This document shows positions 41,664-50,918 of a stretch of 64,000 nt of DNA, in pieces. A model generated the notes under the pieces. That model searched no databases, was not told the DNA's origin, and saw nothing but the letters and a program-made list of their open reading frames with translations. Source of the DNA: Bacillota bacterium (GTDB lineage: Bacteria; Bacillota; Clostridia; Lachnospirales; Lachnospiraceae); assembly GCA_023423335.1 (NCBI GenBank), contig JAFAFU010000041.1, positions 60,913-124,912 on the forward strand, in the 5' to 3' direction. Numbering within the stretch: the stretch's first letter is position 1; the number at the start of each line of letters is the position of its first letter. Position numbers and translations under genes: made by a program.

Positions 41664-43328
41664 TTACGATGCTTCTTCCATCAGCAGCTCCTGTGCTCTT
41701 TGGAGGGCAGCATCGATGTTGGCACAGATATTTTCTTCTCCGACCAGCTTATCAAAACCAGCCTTCTGCATCATGCGCAGCGGCTGCTCCTGAACATGGG
41801 AAAGAACTAGGGTAATACGCTTTTTCATACAAGCTTTCCATACTTTATTTAAGGAATGCAGCGCATTCACGTCCATGGCCGGCACGCTTCTCATACGAAG
41901 GACAACTACCCTGGTTTGGACACCCAGGGAAATATTCATGAATTTATCCGCCGCGCCGAAGAACATGGGTCCGTTGATTTCATAAACAAACGTGTGCTTC
42001 GGAACCTTTTTCAGCCGGATGCTGTCCGGATCATTTATCTCATCTTCATCCGTATCGTCAAGATACTTCCAGCTCTGAACCTCCGCTACCTCCGACATTC
42101 TCTTCATAAACAGGATGGCCGCCATCAGAATACCTACTTCAATCGCTACTACCAAGTCAAATATCACCGTTAATAGAAAGGTAGCTACCAGGACCAGAAT
42201 ATCGCTCTTGGGGGAGGCCTTTAATAAGGTGACAAACTCTCTCCACTCGCTCATGTTATAGGCAACCACAAACAGGATGGCAGCAATCGCAGGCATCGGT
42301 ATCAGAGAAGCATAGGGCATGAATACAACCAGGATTAAAAATAGGGTTACCGCGTGTACCATACCGGCAACGGGCGTTCGTCCGCCGTTCTTTACATTGG
42401 CTGCTGTCCGGGCTATCGCACCGGTTGCGGGAATTCCTCCAAATAAGCTGGAAAAGATATTACCGGCTCCCTGAGCTACCAGCTCCATATTCGAACGGTG
42501 CTTACTACCGGTCATTCCATCCGCAACAACACAGGACAGCAGGGATTCCACTCCCGCTAAGATTGCAATTGTTATTGCATCCGGCATTAAGGTCCCGATG
42601 GTATGCAGATTCATATTCGGAAACTGCAAGGTCGGAGGCCTGGAGGAAATCTCATAAAGGCTTCCGATGGTATGTACCTCCAGCTTGAAAAGCTTAACCA
42701 TAGCCGCCGCTGCGATAATTGCGATCAGGGAGCCGGGAATTTTATGATTGATTTTCGGCCACAGAATCAGGATGGCCAGGGAGAGCGCTCCGACAAGGAT
42801 GGCCTCCGGGTTGATTGTGCCTATGCTTTCGATGCAGGCTTTTAGTTTCTCAACTGTCTCAACCGGCTTCGTCTCAAAGGTCAATCCCAAAAAATCCTTA
42901 ATCTGACCGATAAATATCGTTACCGCAATCCCCAGGGTAAAACCGGTCGTAATCGTATAGGGGATGAACTTCAGCAGCCTTCCGAATTTAAGTAAACCCA
43001 TAAGGATTAAGAGGATTCCGGCCATAATCGTTGCTGCCGCCAATCCTTCCAGGCCGTTCTTCGCCACAATACCCGCTACAATAGTCGCAAAGGCTGCAGT
43101 CGGCCCTGAGATCTGGACCCGGCTTCCACCTAAAAAGGAGATGATAAAACCGGCTGTAATTGCCGTATACAGTCCTCTCTCCGGTGTTACTCCCGATGCT
43201 AATGCCAACGCAATAGACAATGGCAGAGCTATGATTGCTACTATAATTCCGGCCACGATATCCTTGACAAGCTGATCCTTTGTATAGGTTTTCATAACCG
43301 AAAACAATTTTGGCTTTAATTTATCCAC
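41664..43328 (-). CDS. SulP-family anion permease with STAS domain
   Basis: Inorganic anion transporter of about 554 residues. I prefer the GTG at 43328, because GGAGG, which would otherwise lie inside the frame starting at TTG 43346, fits it as a ribosome binding site. About ten to twelve membrane helices carry the SulP signature (ISGPTAAFATIV, GLYTAITAGFIISFLGGSR), and a cytoplasmic STAS domain (about 440-550) contains VVVLRMRSVPAMDVNALHSL. Members move sulfate, bicarbonate or dicarboxylates; no sulfate assimilation genes are nearby, so the anion is open. A promoter lies upstream. Confidence 0.92.
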   Translation of the reverse strand: MDKLKPKLFSVMKTYTKDQLVKDIVAGIIVAIIALPLSIALALASGVTPERGLYTAITAGFIISFLGGSRVQISGPTAAFATIVAGIVAKNGLEGLAAATIMAGILLILMGLLKFGRLLKFIPYTITTGFTLGIAVTIFIGQIKDFLGLTFETKPVETVEKLKACIESIGTINPEAILVGALSLAILILWPKINHKIPGSLIAIIAAAAMVKLFKLEVHTIGSLYEISSRPPTLQFPNMNLHTIGTLMPDAITIAILAGVESLLSCVVADGMTGSKHRSNMELVAQGAGNIFSSLFGGIPATGAIARTAANVKNGGRTPVAGMVHAVTLFLILVVFMPYASLIPMPAIAAILFVVAYNMSEWREFVTLLKASPKSDILVLVATFLLTVIFDLVVAIEVGILMAAILFMKRMSEVAEVQSWKYLDDTDEDEINDPDSIRLKKVPKHTFVYEINGPMFFGAADKFMNISLGVQTRVVVLRMRSVPAMDVNALHSLNKVWKACMKKRITLVLSHVQEQPLRMMQKAGFDKLVGEENICANIDAALQRAQELLMEEAS

Positions 43329-43371
43329 TTTATCCTTTGCCTCCAAAATTTAATAAACGCCACAATTTACA

Positions 43372-43400
43372 ATCATAGTCTTCTTAAATACAATTTTCAA
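43372..43400 (-). promoter_or_regulatory. promoter of the SulP permease gene
   Basis: Minus strand TTGAAA (43400-43395), 17 bases, TATGAT (43377-43372). Good spacing and near-consensus boxes. Confidence 0.65.
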
Positions 43401-43455
43401 GAGCAAATTTAAAAAATTATAAAGCTTGAAGAACCCTATTACAGTTTATGAAGCA

Positions 43456-43499
43456 AAAACAGGTTATTCAGCTGCGCATACAGCCGAATAACCTGTTTT
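43456..43499 (-). terminator. terminator after the ABC-2 exporter genes
   Basis: AAAACAGGTTATTC (43456-43469) pairs perfectly with GAATAACCTGTTTT (43486-43499); the minus strand continues with T. It ends the exporter operon and shields the SulP promoter. Confidence 0.85.
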
Positions 43500-43554
43500 C
43501 CTTCCTGGCATTCTATGAATTTTTATAATATTAAAGTCTGATCCGGCGTTGTTT

Positions 43555-44352
43555 TTACAGCGGCAGTCTTTTTTTCTTAAATATGATAACTCCCGTCACA
43601 AACAGGGTTATGACAATTCCAAGAAACAAAAGATTAACGCCCCATACCTCACTGCCGCTTACCACCGCCACCGGATCGTAGATTCCGTATATGGTAAAGC
43701 TTTTGAGAAAATCCAGATCCTTGGCTGCCCCGCTTATCATTTTCATCAACAGGAACAGAATTGGGATACCGGCGCCGAAACCTGTTGACAGCTTCGACTC
43801 ATTAAACAGGCAGGAGAAGAAGAAACTGATCATCAGCACGACCATATTTACCAACATCGTAGTCAGGTTAAGCGAGAAAAATGCACCGGTATCAATCAGT
43901 CCCGGTAACATGGCATTGCTGATTACGGTACCCAGCCCGAACAGCGCAAGAAAAAGCACTGCCACCGAACAAAGTGCATATACTCCCTGGGTAAGAATAA
44001 TTTTAACCCTGGAATTCGGAGTAGACAAAAGGTAGGCAAAGGAGCCGTTATCCACCATCCTGGCTACCAGCTTATTACCGAGGATGATGCTGTAGATCAT
44101 AGGAAAAGCGATCATTAAAAGCCCATACAGCCAGCTGGCCAGGTATGCGGTCAGTTCCGTTTCCACCCCGGAGAAGCCCATTGCATTCATCATTCCCTGG
44201 GGAAGCAGCTCCAGCATGGAATTTAACGCCGACATATCCTCCGGATCAAACATGGAAATCATAACGCTCATATACATGGTTAGGACACCAAAGAAAATAA
44301 GAAGCAGTACCCAGTTCTTTTTTAAGGTTGTTTTGAATAAAGTAAGGCACAT
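43555..44352 (-). CDS. ABC-2 type exporter permease
   Basis: Integral membrane protein of 265 residues with six predicted helices in the ABC-2 pattern (WVLLLIFFGVLTMYMSVMIS, LYGLLMIAFPMIYSIILG, GVYALCSVAVLFLALFGLG and others). The start at 44352 (MCLTLFKTTLKKNW) has AAGGAGG and lies one base after the ATPase stop codon; the frame from 44391 would overlap that gene. It forms a two-gene exporter with the ATPase. Substrate unknown; similar pairs export antibiotics or lantibiotic-like peptides. Confidence 0.87.
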   Translation of the reverse strand: MCLTLFKTTLKKNWVLLLIFFGVLTMYMSVMISMFDPEDMSALNSMLELLPQGMMNAMGFSGVETELTAYLASWLYGLLMIAFPMIYSIILGNKLVARMVDNGSFAYLLSTPNSRVKIILTQGVYALCSVAVLFLALFGLGTVISNAMLPGLIDTGAFFSLNLTTMLVNMVVLMISFFFSCLFNESKLSTGFGAGIPILFLLMKMISGAAKDLDFLKSFTIYGIYDPVAVVSGSEVWGVNLLFLGIVITLFVTGVIIFKKKRLPL

Positions 44353-44353
44353 A

Positions 44354-45241
44354 TTATTTTTCCTCCTTGCCATAGAAATGCATGAAGACATCTTCCAGTG
44401 ACTGAGATTTTACATCCAGACCCAGCACCGTAAAGCCTGCGGCTGTCTTCAGGAAACGGTCGATGCTTTCCCTTTTTATAAACACCTCCAGCGTACCCTC
44501 TTTTGTTGTACTGACTTCAAAACCAGCCGACTTTAAGCATTGATATGCTGCTGCCATATCCTGCGGTTTCAGGATATAACCCTTTCTTTGGTTTTCCTTC
44601 AGGTTCTGGACATCGGTATGCTTCACAAGCCTCCCGTCCTTGATAATCAGGACCGTATCACTGGTCCGTTCCACCTCTTCAAATATATGACTGGACATCA
44701 ATATGGTCTTCCCTTTCTTCTTTTCCTCAAGGATCAGCTCCACAAAACGGTTCTGCATCAGCGGATCCAGGCCGCTCGTTGGTTCATCCAGAATCAGCAC
44801 CTCGGGATTATGCATAAAAGCAGTCACGATTCCGATCTTCTGTTTCATCCCCTTGGAAAACCTCTTAATCCTTCCCCTGGTATCCAATTCAAACATATCA
44901 ATTAATTGCTTCTGACGGGTATAGTCACGGGTACCCCTCATTTCACACATGAATTTCAGAAATTCATCTCCGTTCATTCCATCCAAAAAAGCGATTTCTC
45001 CCGGAATGTACCCCAGACTTTTCTGTATCTCAGGCGCTTCTTTAAAGCACTCCATTCCTTTGATCGTGCAACTCCCCTTATCCGGCTTCATAAACCCCAG
45101 CAATGCACGGATTGTCGTAGTCTTACCCGCTCCGTTCGGCCCGAGATAACCCATGACTTCACCGCTTTTTACCTTAAAATTCATATCAAATACACCTTTG
45201 CCGCTGGGATATGTCAGGGTAAGCCCATTTACCTCTATCAT
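44354..45241 (-). CDS. ABC-2 type exporter ATPase
   Basis: ATP-binding protein of 295 residues. Walker A LGPNGAGKTTTIRALLG (about 34-50), signature FSKGMKQKIGIVTAFMHNP, Walker B VLILDEPTSGLDP and H-loop SSHIFEEVERT are all present, and an accessory C-terminal domain follows (about 220-295). It resembles BcrA-type exporters. GGAGG lies before the ATG. With the adjacent permease it makes a drug- or peptide-type exporter. Confidence 0.9.
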   Translation of the reverse strand: MIEVNGLTLTYPSGKGVFDMNFKVKSGEVMGYLGPNGAGKTTTIRALLGFMKPDKGSCTIKGMECFKEAPEIQKSLGYIPGEIAFLDGMNGDEFLKFMCEMRGTRDYTRQKQLIDMFELDTRGRIKRFSKGMKQKIGIVTAFMHNPEVLILDEPTSGLDPLMQNRFVELILEEKKKGKTILMSSHIFEEVERTSDTVLIIKDGRLVKHTDVQNLKENQRKGYILKPQDMAAAYQCLKSAGFEVSTTKEGTLEVFIKRESIDRFLKTAAGFTVLGLDVKSQSLEDVFMHFYGKEEK

Positions 45242-45277
45242 AGATACTCCTCCTATGGTTTAGATCCCTTCCTATTC

Positions 45278-47290
45278 TCACTTAATTACGCATATCACTT
45301 CTGCTTTCAGCTCCCGAAGCATGGACGGGGTTATAATCAGTTCTTCCTCCTCATATTTCTTGCCGTTCACCTGCCAGTAATCGAATTGTTTGCCCTCCGG
45401 GAGGTCCGGAATTATTACGGTGTCGTAGTCCGTGAAATAATGACCGATAAAATATTCCTTTGTAACTACGGAGTTAATTTTTACTCCGCAGCCTTCTGCC
45501 GGTTGTACGCTTAATTGATACAGTTCTCCCAGCTTAAAATGCCTCTGATAGGTTCCCGGGATATGCCCGGCCCGCTGTTCGCCGTAAATACGGATCTCCT
45601 CCAGCCGTCCCTCCAGCTGGTCGAAGCGTACCCAATCCGACAGCAGGTTCTTATCGTACATATTCATCTGTTCCTTCAGTCTGGAGTTATGCATCTCCTC
45701 CAGTATATTATTTAAATTATCCGGAGAGAACGCCCCATTTATCAGATCCATTGACTTTTTGATAAAGATCTCTTTACAATCCTCTCGTTTCATCAGCTGT
45801 CCAAACAGGGGACATTCCTTTCGCGGCTCTCCATTGCTTCCAACATACTTGCTGATATTATCCACCAGCGCTCCGGTGCCGTAGATCCCAAAGCTGAAGT
45901 CCAGGTCATGGAGCAGATACCGCCATTTCCCGTCAAAGGGGGCTTCCCGGTAGTCCTCTCCCTCCTTTGCATAATAACGGTAGACTTTATAATTATTGTG
46001 AGGCCAGTCTTCATTTCCGATATAAATCTGCAGTGCATAATAGGACAGATAATTTTCCACATCCATCAGTCTGCATAGCTCCTGATAGGCTGTCTCATCC
46101 GTCAGATCCCTGGCGGCATAGGCGGTATACCAGGCTTCATATTCCGCAGCCACCTGTTCATTTTCTCCATCCTCATCCACCTCTTTATAGGTTTCACCGC
46201 CCTCCAGGATCTGGAATTCGCCGTCAAAGTTACCGTAATTCTCATCAAAGTAATCATCGCCGTAAACCTCATGAATCCAGAAAGCCCCACGGTATTCACC
46301 GTTGATAAACAAAACGGCCGGCCGAACCGCTTCGTAATCCATATATCCCGCCTGGCCTGCCAGAGTCTGGAACAGCTCATCCCTGATAAAAGCGAAGCCA
46401 TTATCATTGCCGCAATTTCGCAGTACCAGCCGGTTAAAGGCATCGGAACGCTTTCCTTCTGTTGTTATTTTCCGCGGAAAGAATTCATATCTGAGCTTAT
46501 TGTTTTCCGGATCATATTCCTTTCTGGTAAATATTTTAATGGATTTCTGCAGATTTGCCCTGGACCACCCGCCATAAGTCCGGATTCCTGCTGCCTGTGC
46601 CGCGATCCTTGTACCGTCAGGCTCAAAAATTTCCACAAATACTTCTCTTTCACTTTCCCTGCCCCGAAGATTATAATTAGCGGGAGCAGGCGGATCGATT
46701 TTCTTCCAGGGATTCTCCTTGACATAATCATCCCGCAGCTTTCCCTCCACTAAGATACCATACTCATAATCATATAGATTATACGGGTCCGAGGTAACCG
46801 AGAACACCAGCGTATCAAACCGGTCATTTACAAATTCACCGACAAAATACGTATGTACTAAGATTTCCGACCTGCTTCCGTCTTCAAAAAATGCTTTTGC
46901 TTTGACACAGATTGCATCCGTCTCCTCTCCGGCATTAAGCTTAATCGCTTCCTGATACAGGAGCTGTCCTTCGTCCGGATCCGTCCCGTCCAAGGTATAA
47001 TAAATCTTACCCGGTTTGCTGATGAGGATCTGAAGCTCACTGTCAGCAGAATAGAATGAACTCGTAAGAGAAAATCGGATCGCGTTCTCTGCAAGGACCG
47101 CTTCCCCCTTCCTTTCCGCAGAATCTTCCTCATCCCGGTTTTCCGGCTCCACAAAACCCTTTGCAGCGTTCCCACTGTCCTGGGTTTTTATCTCTTTCGA
47201 ACCCTCCGGCAGCACCTCTTTCTTACATCCCGTCAGCATAAAAAGCATGGTCGCCATTATCAGTATATATCGTGCCGTTTTATCTCTCAT
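45278..47290 (-). CDS. CotH-family (atypical kinase) surface lipoprotein
   Basis: Lipoprotein of 670 residues: signal with lipobox LTGC (C22), then a chitobiase/FN3-like beta domain (ISKPGKIYYTLDGTDPDEG, about 90-125), then the CotH domain (about 195-560). Key positions: IRTYGGWSRANLQKS, RLVLRNCGNDNGFAF, RPAVLFINGEYRGAFWIHEVYG and HDLDFSFG, the metal-binding Asp motif. A C-terminal beta domain follows. CotH of Bacillus is a spore-coat protein kinase; related fold members phosphorylate secreted proteins. Here the anchor is lipid and the gene is near a VTC polyphosphate polymerase, so the substrate is probably another surface protein. GGAGG precedes the start. Confidence 0.85.
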   Translation of the reverse strand: MRDKTARYILIMATMLFMLTGCKKEVLPEGSKEIKTQDSGNAAKGFVEPENRDEEDSAERKGEAVLAENAIRFSLTSSFYSADSELQILISKPGKIYYTLDGTDPDEGQLLYQEAIKLNAGEETDAICVKAKAFFEDGSRSEILVHTYFVGEFVNDRFDTLVFSVTSDPYNLYDYEYGILVEGKLRDDYVKENPWKKIDPPAPANYNLRGRESEREVFVEIFEPDGTRIAAQAAGIRTYGGWSRANLQKSIKIFTRKEYDPENNKLRYEFFPRKITTEGKRSDAFNRLVLRNCGNDNGFAFIRDELFQTLAGQAGYMDYEAVRPAVLFINGEYRGAFWIHEVYGDDYFDENYGNFDGEFQILEGGETYKEVDEDGENEQVAAEYEAWYTAYAARDLTDETAYQELCRLMDVENYLSYYALQIYIGNEDWPHNNYKVYRYYAKEGEDYREAPFDGKWRYLLHDLDFSFGIYGTGALVDNISKYVGSNGEPRKECPLFGQLMKREDCKEIFIKKSMDLINGAFSPDNLNNILEEMHNSRLKEQMNMYDKNLLSDWVRFDQLEGRLEEIRIYGEQRAGHIPGTYQRHFKLGELYQLSVQPAEGCGVKINSVVTKEYFIGHYFTDYDTVIIPDLPEGKQFDYWQVNGKKYEEEELIITPSMLRELKAEVICVIK

Positions 47291-47432
47291 ATCACTTCAT
47301 CCTCCTATTAATCCATTCCCCAAATCGGTCCTTATATACCAGATTTACCTTAATTATATAATAGATTAATCGATTATGATATGTATGTTTTCTCCGATAT
47401 TCCCAAGGTTTTTTGTATGTTATAGACAAGCA

Positions 47433-47478
47433 GCCGGATGCTTCCTCTCATACTCACTGTGTGAGGGAAACATCCGGC
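47433..47478 (-). terminator. hairpin after the Cthe_2159-like gene
   Basis: GCCGGATG (47433-47440) pairs with CATCCGGC (47471-47478), with inner TCTCA/TGAG pairing. The minus-strand tail has few Ts, so it may be a processing site or weak terminator between the two surface-protein genes. Confidence 0.5.
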
Positions 47479-47547
47479 ATCTCTTATATCTATATCGTTA
47501 TTATGCTGTATCTCTTTCGTTATAACCGAATTTTCATTACCCCTCTA

Positions 47548-49278
47548 TTATTGGGCATTCCGTTGCCCCGGGAAAGCGCCGCGACCTCCTCCCATACCCC
47601 CGAAGCCCGTTCCCTGCTGTCCGTTGCCGCTTACAATAGCCGAAATCGTAATATCCGCCATCTGATCCGCGCAGGTCAAGGTATAGACAGCGTCTTTTTC
47701 CATCTCCGGAGAGCTTACTACCACGGATTGGTATTGCTTATTGGGAGTATAGGATAACAAAAGGTTGCCCTGCTGATCCGTCAGAGTAATCTTTGAACCG
47801 GCCGCACATACGGTACTTAAATTATACAGGATGGAATACTGTGCAGAAGTCTCCGAGAAGCCCTGTGCCATACCGGCGCTCCCTGCTATCACCACAGTCC
47901 CTCCGGAAATTTCCGCCGTTCCCGCATAATCCAATGCACCGTTTCCGCTGTTTGTAGGTCCGCTGACCGTAATGCTTCCTCCAAGGATAGCCAAAGAACC
48001 GTTGGAATCTATCCCGTCCCCCTTAGCATCAATTGATATCATACCGCCGGAGATAACGATAATGCAATTCGGATCATTCTCAAACATACCTCCGCCGAAA
48101 CCCCTCCTGTCAAAGCCACCCTGATCCGTTCCTGCCGGAGCCGCAGCATTGTCCGGCGTCATGGCCGGGTCCAGAATTGCAGCTCCTTCCGACGCTGCTT
48201 CTCCATCCGGCATCATATTTCTGTCCGGCATCGCATCTCTGTCCGGCATTGCCGTTCTGTCCGGTATTGTTTCAAAAGACTGGGTATCAGCCGTGCTGCT
48301 GCCGGCACTGGCCGCGTTGAGTCCGTCGTCCTCCGCCGTGATACTGATAGTTCCTCCCGTTATTAAAATAACTGTTCCTTCAATACCCTCCTGGCATTTT
48401 GTAATCGCAAAATTACCGCCGCTGATATAGACATAGCCCTTCGTACTGTCCTCATCATTTTTGGACTGAATACCGTTCCCGGAGGATGAGGCTAAGGTGA
48501 AACTCCCCTCCTTGATTTTCACACAATCTTTGCCGTTCAGGGCGTCTTTAACCGCCGTTATTTCATAAACTCCGCCGGTAATTACCAGATCGTCCTTGGA
48601 CACAATACCATGCTTGTAATGGCCGGTTACCGTAAGGGTTCCTTCCCCGTTCAGTGTAAGGTCGGCCCTGCTGAAAATAACGCCATCCACATTAACCTCA
48701 TCCTTCAGTATATAATCCGCTCCGTCGGTCAGGGTATTCCCGGTGTCCTTGGCAAGGGTGATAAACACCTTATCCGCATTCTTAATATATACCGGTGCGT
48801 TATCGGAGCAATGGACCGTGATTCCATTGAATATGAGGTGGACCTTATCCTGATCCCCGGCATCTACGATTATCTGCCCCTCCGTCAGGCTGCCTGTCAT
48901 CACATAGGTTCCTTCCCCGGTGATGGTCAGTAGATGGTCCGTTACGGCTGCTCCGGCTCCCTCAATGTCAATGCGGTCTCCCTGAAAGGTGATATGGGTT
49001 GCCTCGCTGTCTTCATATCCCACCTCCAGATCTCTTGCCGTAAATTCCGTATCCACCACCACTTCAGACGATGCGTAGACGGATGCTGCCGCAGCGTCAG
49101 TCCAATTTCCTGCCGTACTATCATTTGCCGTATTATCCGATGGGGAAGTAAGCTCCGCTGCATTTCCGGCCGCGGTATTATTATCCTTTGTCCCGCCATT
49201 CTGCTTATTGGAGCAGCCGGTCAGTATCAGTACTGTTATTATTAATAAAACCATTGCTGTTCGAAATCGTTTCACCAT
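47548..49278 (-). CDS. Cthe_2159-like carbohydrate-binding surface lipoprotein
   Basis: Lipoprotein of 576 residues; start at 49278 (MVKRFRTAMV), lipobox LTGC (C22). Beta-helix repeats of the Cthe_2159 family run from about 100 to 550 (HITFQGDRIDIEGAGAAV, YVMTGSLTEGQIIVDAG, VDGVIFSRADLTLNGEG, IISGGMISIDAKGDGIDSNG). Clostridium thermocellum Cthe_2159 binds acidic polysaccharide. An 18-base tandem repeat (PDRxAM units, about 335-365) and a Gly-rich stretch sit in the middle. A C-terminal GGMGGGRGAF segment is low complexity. It lies between DUF4956 and CotH genes. Confidence 0.82.
   Translation of the reverse strand: MVKRFRTAMVLLIITVLILTGCSNKQNGGTKDNNTAAGNAAELTSPSDNTANDSTAGNWTDAAAASVYASSEVVVDTEFTARDLEVGYEDSEATHITFQGDRIDIEGAGAAVTDHLLTITGEGTYVMTGSLTEGQIIVDAGDQDKVHLIFNGITVHCSDNAPVYIKNADKVFITLAKDTGNTLTDGADYILKDEVNVDGVIFSRADLTLNGEGTLTVTGHYKHGIVSKDDLVITGGVYEITAVKDALNGKDCVKIKEGSFTLASSSGNGIQSKNDEDSTKGYVYISGGNFAITKCQEGIEGTVILITGGTISITAEDDGLNAASAGSSTADTQSFETIPDRTAMPDRDAMPDRNMMPDGEAASEGAAILDPAMTPDNAAAPAGTDQGGFDRRGFGGGMFENDPNCIIVISGGMISIDAKGDGIDSNGSLAILGGSITVSGPTNSGNGALDYAGTAEISGGTVVIAGSAGMAQGFSETSAQYSILYNLSTVCAAGSKITLTDQQGNLLLSYTPNKQYQSVVVSSPEMEKDAVYTLTCADQMADITISAIVSGNGQQGTGFGGMGGGRGAFPGQRNAQ
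48203..48270. repeat. 18-bp in-gene tandem repeat in the Cthe_2159-like gene
   Basis: CTGTCCGGCA recurs at 48221, 48239 and 48257 (last copy CTGTCCGGTA) with an 18-base period, encoding P-D-R-x-A-M type hexapeptides. Copy number could vary by slippage without frameshift. Confidence 0.75.
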
Positions 49279-49297
49279 AAAATCACGTTTCCCTTCC

Positions 49298-49963
49298 TTA
49301 TAGCTCTTCGCTGCCATAGGTTGCTCTGCCGCAGGTTATCTCCAGATTTCCATTCCTGCAGCGCAGATCATCGATGAATGTCTTCTCTATGTCCGGATTT
49401 TTAAAGACAATCCGGTATGTCAATTTATACAAGCTGCCCATATTCGCTGTTTTCACCTGAATAAGATCATGTTTTGTTACATACTGCTCAAACAAATCAT
49501 CAAATACCCCGGCATAGTCCAAGGTCTCCGGAATTGTTATCTTCAGCTCCTTTATTTTCTGTTTTGGTTCACCGAAATTCGTAGCATTGTAAAGGATACT
49601 GACGCCGCCGATGATAAGCACAAACAGTACCGCGGCTGCCAGGTAACCCATTCCGGTTGCCAGTCCGACCGCCATTGCCATGAAGATACTATTGATTTCC
49701 CTTGCATTACCGGGAATTGATCGGAAGCGGACCAGGCTGAAGGCACCCATTACCGCAACTCCGGTACCCAGGTTGCCGTTTACCAGCATAATCACCATCA
49801 GGACGATCGCAGGCAAAAGCGCAATGGTCATGATAAAGCCCTTGCTGCTGCTATTATATATCCTGTGGACCAGGGCAAGCACTGTTCCCAGAACAATGGA
49901 ACATAACAAACAAATTATAAATACCTTGATTGAGAAAGTATCGGTTAAGATTGAATTAAGCAT
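49298..49963 (-). CDS. DUF4956 membrane protein
   Basis: Protein of 221 residues. The first half has three to four membrane helices (VFIICLLCSIVLGTVLALV, MTIALLPAIVLMVIMLV, AVGLATGMGYLAAAVLFVLIIGG) with FSLVRFRSIPGNAREINSIFMAMAVG as the family signature; the second half is a cytoplasmic domain. It overlaps the VTC polymerase gene by eight bases and precedes the carbohydrate-binding protein gene. DUF4956 proteins nearly always travel with VTC-domain proteins, so a membrane role in polyphosphate handling is likely. Confidence 0.85.
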   Translation of the reverse strand: MLNSILTDTFSIKVFIICLLCSIVLGTVLALVHRIYNSSSKGFIMTIALLPAIVLMVIMLVNGNLGTGVAVMGAFSLVRFRSIPGNAREINSIFMAMAVGLATGMGYLAAAVLFVLIIGGVSILYNATNFGEPKQKIKELKITIPETLDYAGVFDDLFEQYVTKHDLIQVKTANMGSLYKLTYRIVFKNPDIEKTFIDDLRCRNGNLEITCGRATYGSEEL

Positions 49964-50687
49964 ACAATATATCTCCTTTGCTGATTGCCTGATGATAAAG
50001 CTGCGAATGACGGTATCCTCTTCCGTATTTCGAGAAGGAGGCGGGGTAAATCATAAGTTCATTTAATATGCGGGTAAGCCAGAGGGGTATCGCTCCGGGG
50101 ATTTTTATTTCCATCAGCCGGTACCCTTCTTCCAGGATTAGATTGCCCCATACCCCGCATTCCAGCCACAGCTCCTCCTGCCGGTAAAGTATATTCCGGT
50201 CAAAGGTAATCCGCAGCTTGGAATCCTCCAGGCCATACAGGGCAGTCCTTTCATAAGAGATGTACATGGCCGGCTGCAGATCATGGTAAAAATTCAGAAA
50301 CCAGTCAATTTCTTTTGTAATCTGGGAGGGCCGGACTGCCGGAGCATGATCATACAGATAATGCTCCGCTGATTCCAAATCCATCTGCACCCGCCTTTTA
50401 TAGACTACCTCCTTATATTTCTTTTTCAGCTCTACAAATACCATATCCTGCGATGATGGAGTTCCATAGCTTCTCAGCCGCAGCTTCTCCTTATACACCG
50501 GCTTCTCCAGGGAGGCCCGGATCAGCCTTCGATCCGGTGTGTCAAAATATATATTACAGATGGTTGTTTCACCGTATTCGTCCGCCATGAGCCTGTTTTG
50601 AGACCTCTGCAGGAGCTGCCGGTACTGTTCCATATTCACCAAATACTTCTTCTCATAGCGTTTAAAGGTTCCCTGATATTGTCCCAT
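49956..50687 (-). CDS. VTC-domain polyphosphate polymerase
   Basis: Cytoplasmic protein of 243 residues with the VTC catalytic tunnel: RYEKKYLV, CNIYFDTPDRRLIRAS, KLRLRSYG, VFVELKKKYKEVVYKRR, and further basic/acidic positions (ITFDRNI, LMEIKIPG, FSKYGRGYRHS). In yeast this domain makes polyphosphate from ATP. No membrane segment is present; the DUF4956 partner is likely the membrane part. GGAGG precedes the ATG. The gene is the first of the polyphosphate/surface cluster and lies downstream of a two-component system. Confidence 0.85.
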   Translation of the reverse strand: MGQYQGTFKRYEKKYLVNMEQYRQLLQRSQNRLMADEYGETTICNIYFDTPDRRLIRASLEKPVYKEKLRLRSYGTPSSQDMVFVELKKKYKEVVYKRRVQMDLESAEHYLYDHAPAVRPSQITKEIDWFLNFYHDLQPAMYISYERTALYGLEDSKLRITFDRNILYRQEELWLECGVWGNLILEEGYRLMEIKIPGAIPLWLTRILNELMIYPASFSKYGRGYRHSQLYHQAISKGDILYA

Positions 50688-50808
50688 TCCCTGTATTCCT
50701 CCTGTCCTTTCATTAATTTATGAGGCCATTTTATCGCACAAACCTAAAATAAACTTTAAATTCCGTCTTAAACTGAAGTAAAAGATTTATTTATATTTAT
50801 AGAACGAA

Positions 50809-50851
50809 AATAAGCAGAAGGATTGAATTTTCATTCATTCTCCTGCTTATT
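50809..50851 (-). terminator. terminator of the two-component system operon
   Basis: AATAAGCAG (50809-50817) pairs with CTGCTTATT (50843-50851), with an AT-rich inner extension. TTTTCGTT follows on the minus strand. It lies 67 bases past the kinase stop. Confidence 0.8.
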
Positions 50852-50918
50852 CCATATAGCCGTATGTTATCAATTACTGCTGTAACACTTTTTTATATCC
50901 ATTCCTGCCATGACATCT

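Noticed and set aside
44906..45514. 202-residue plus-strand frame across the ATPase and CotH genes
   Set aside because: Runs antisense to two well-supported genes and has no start signal.
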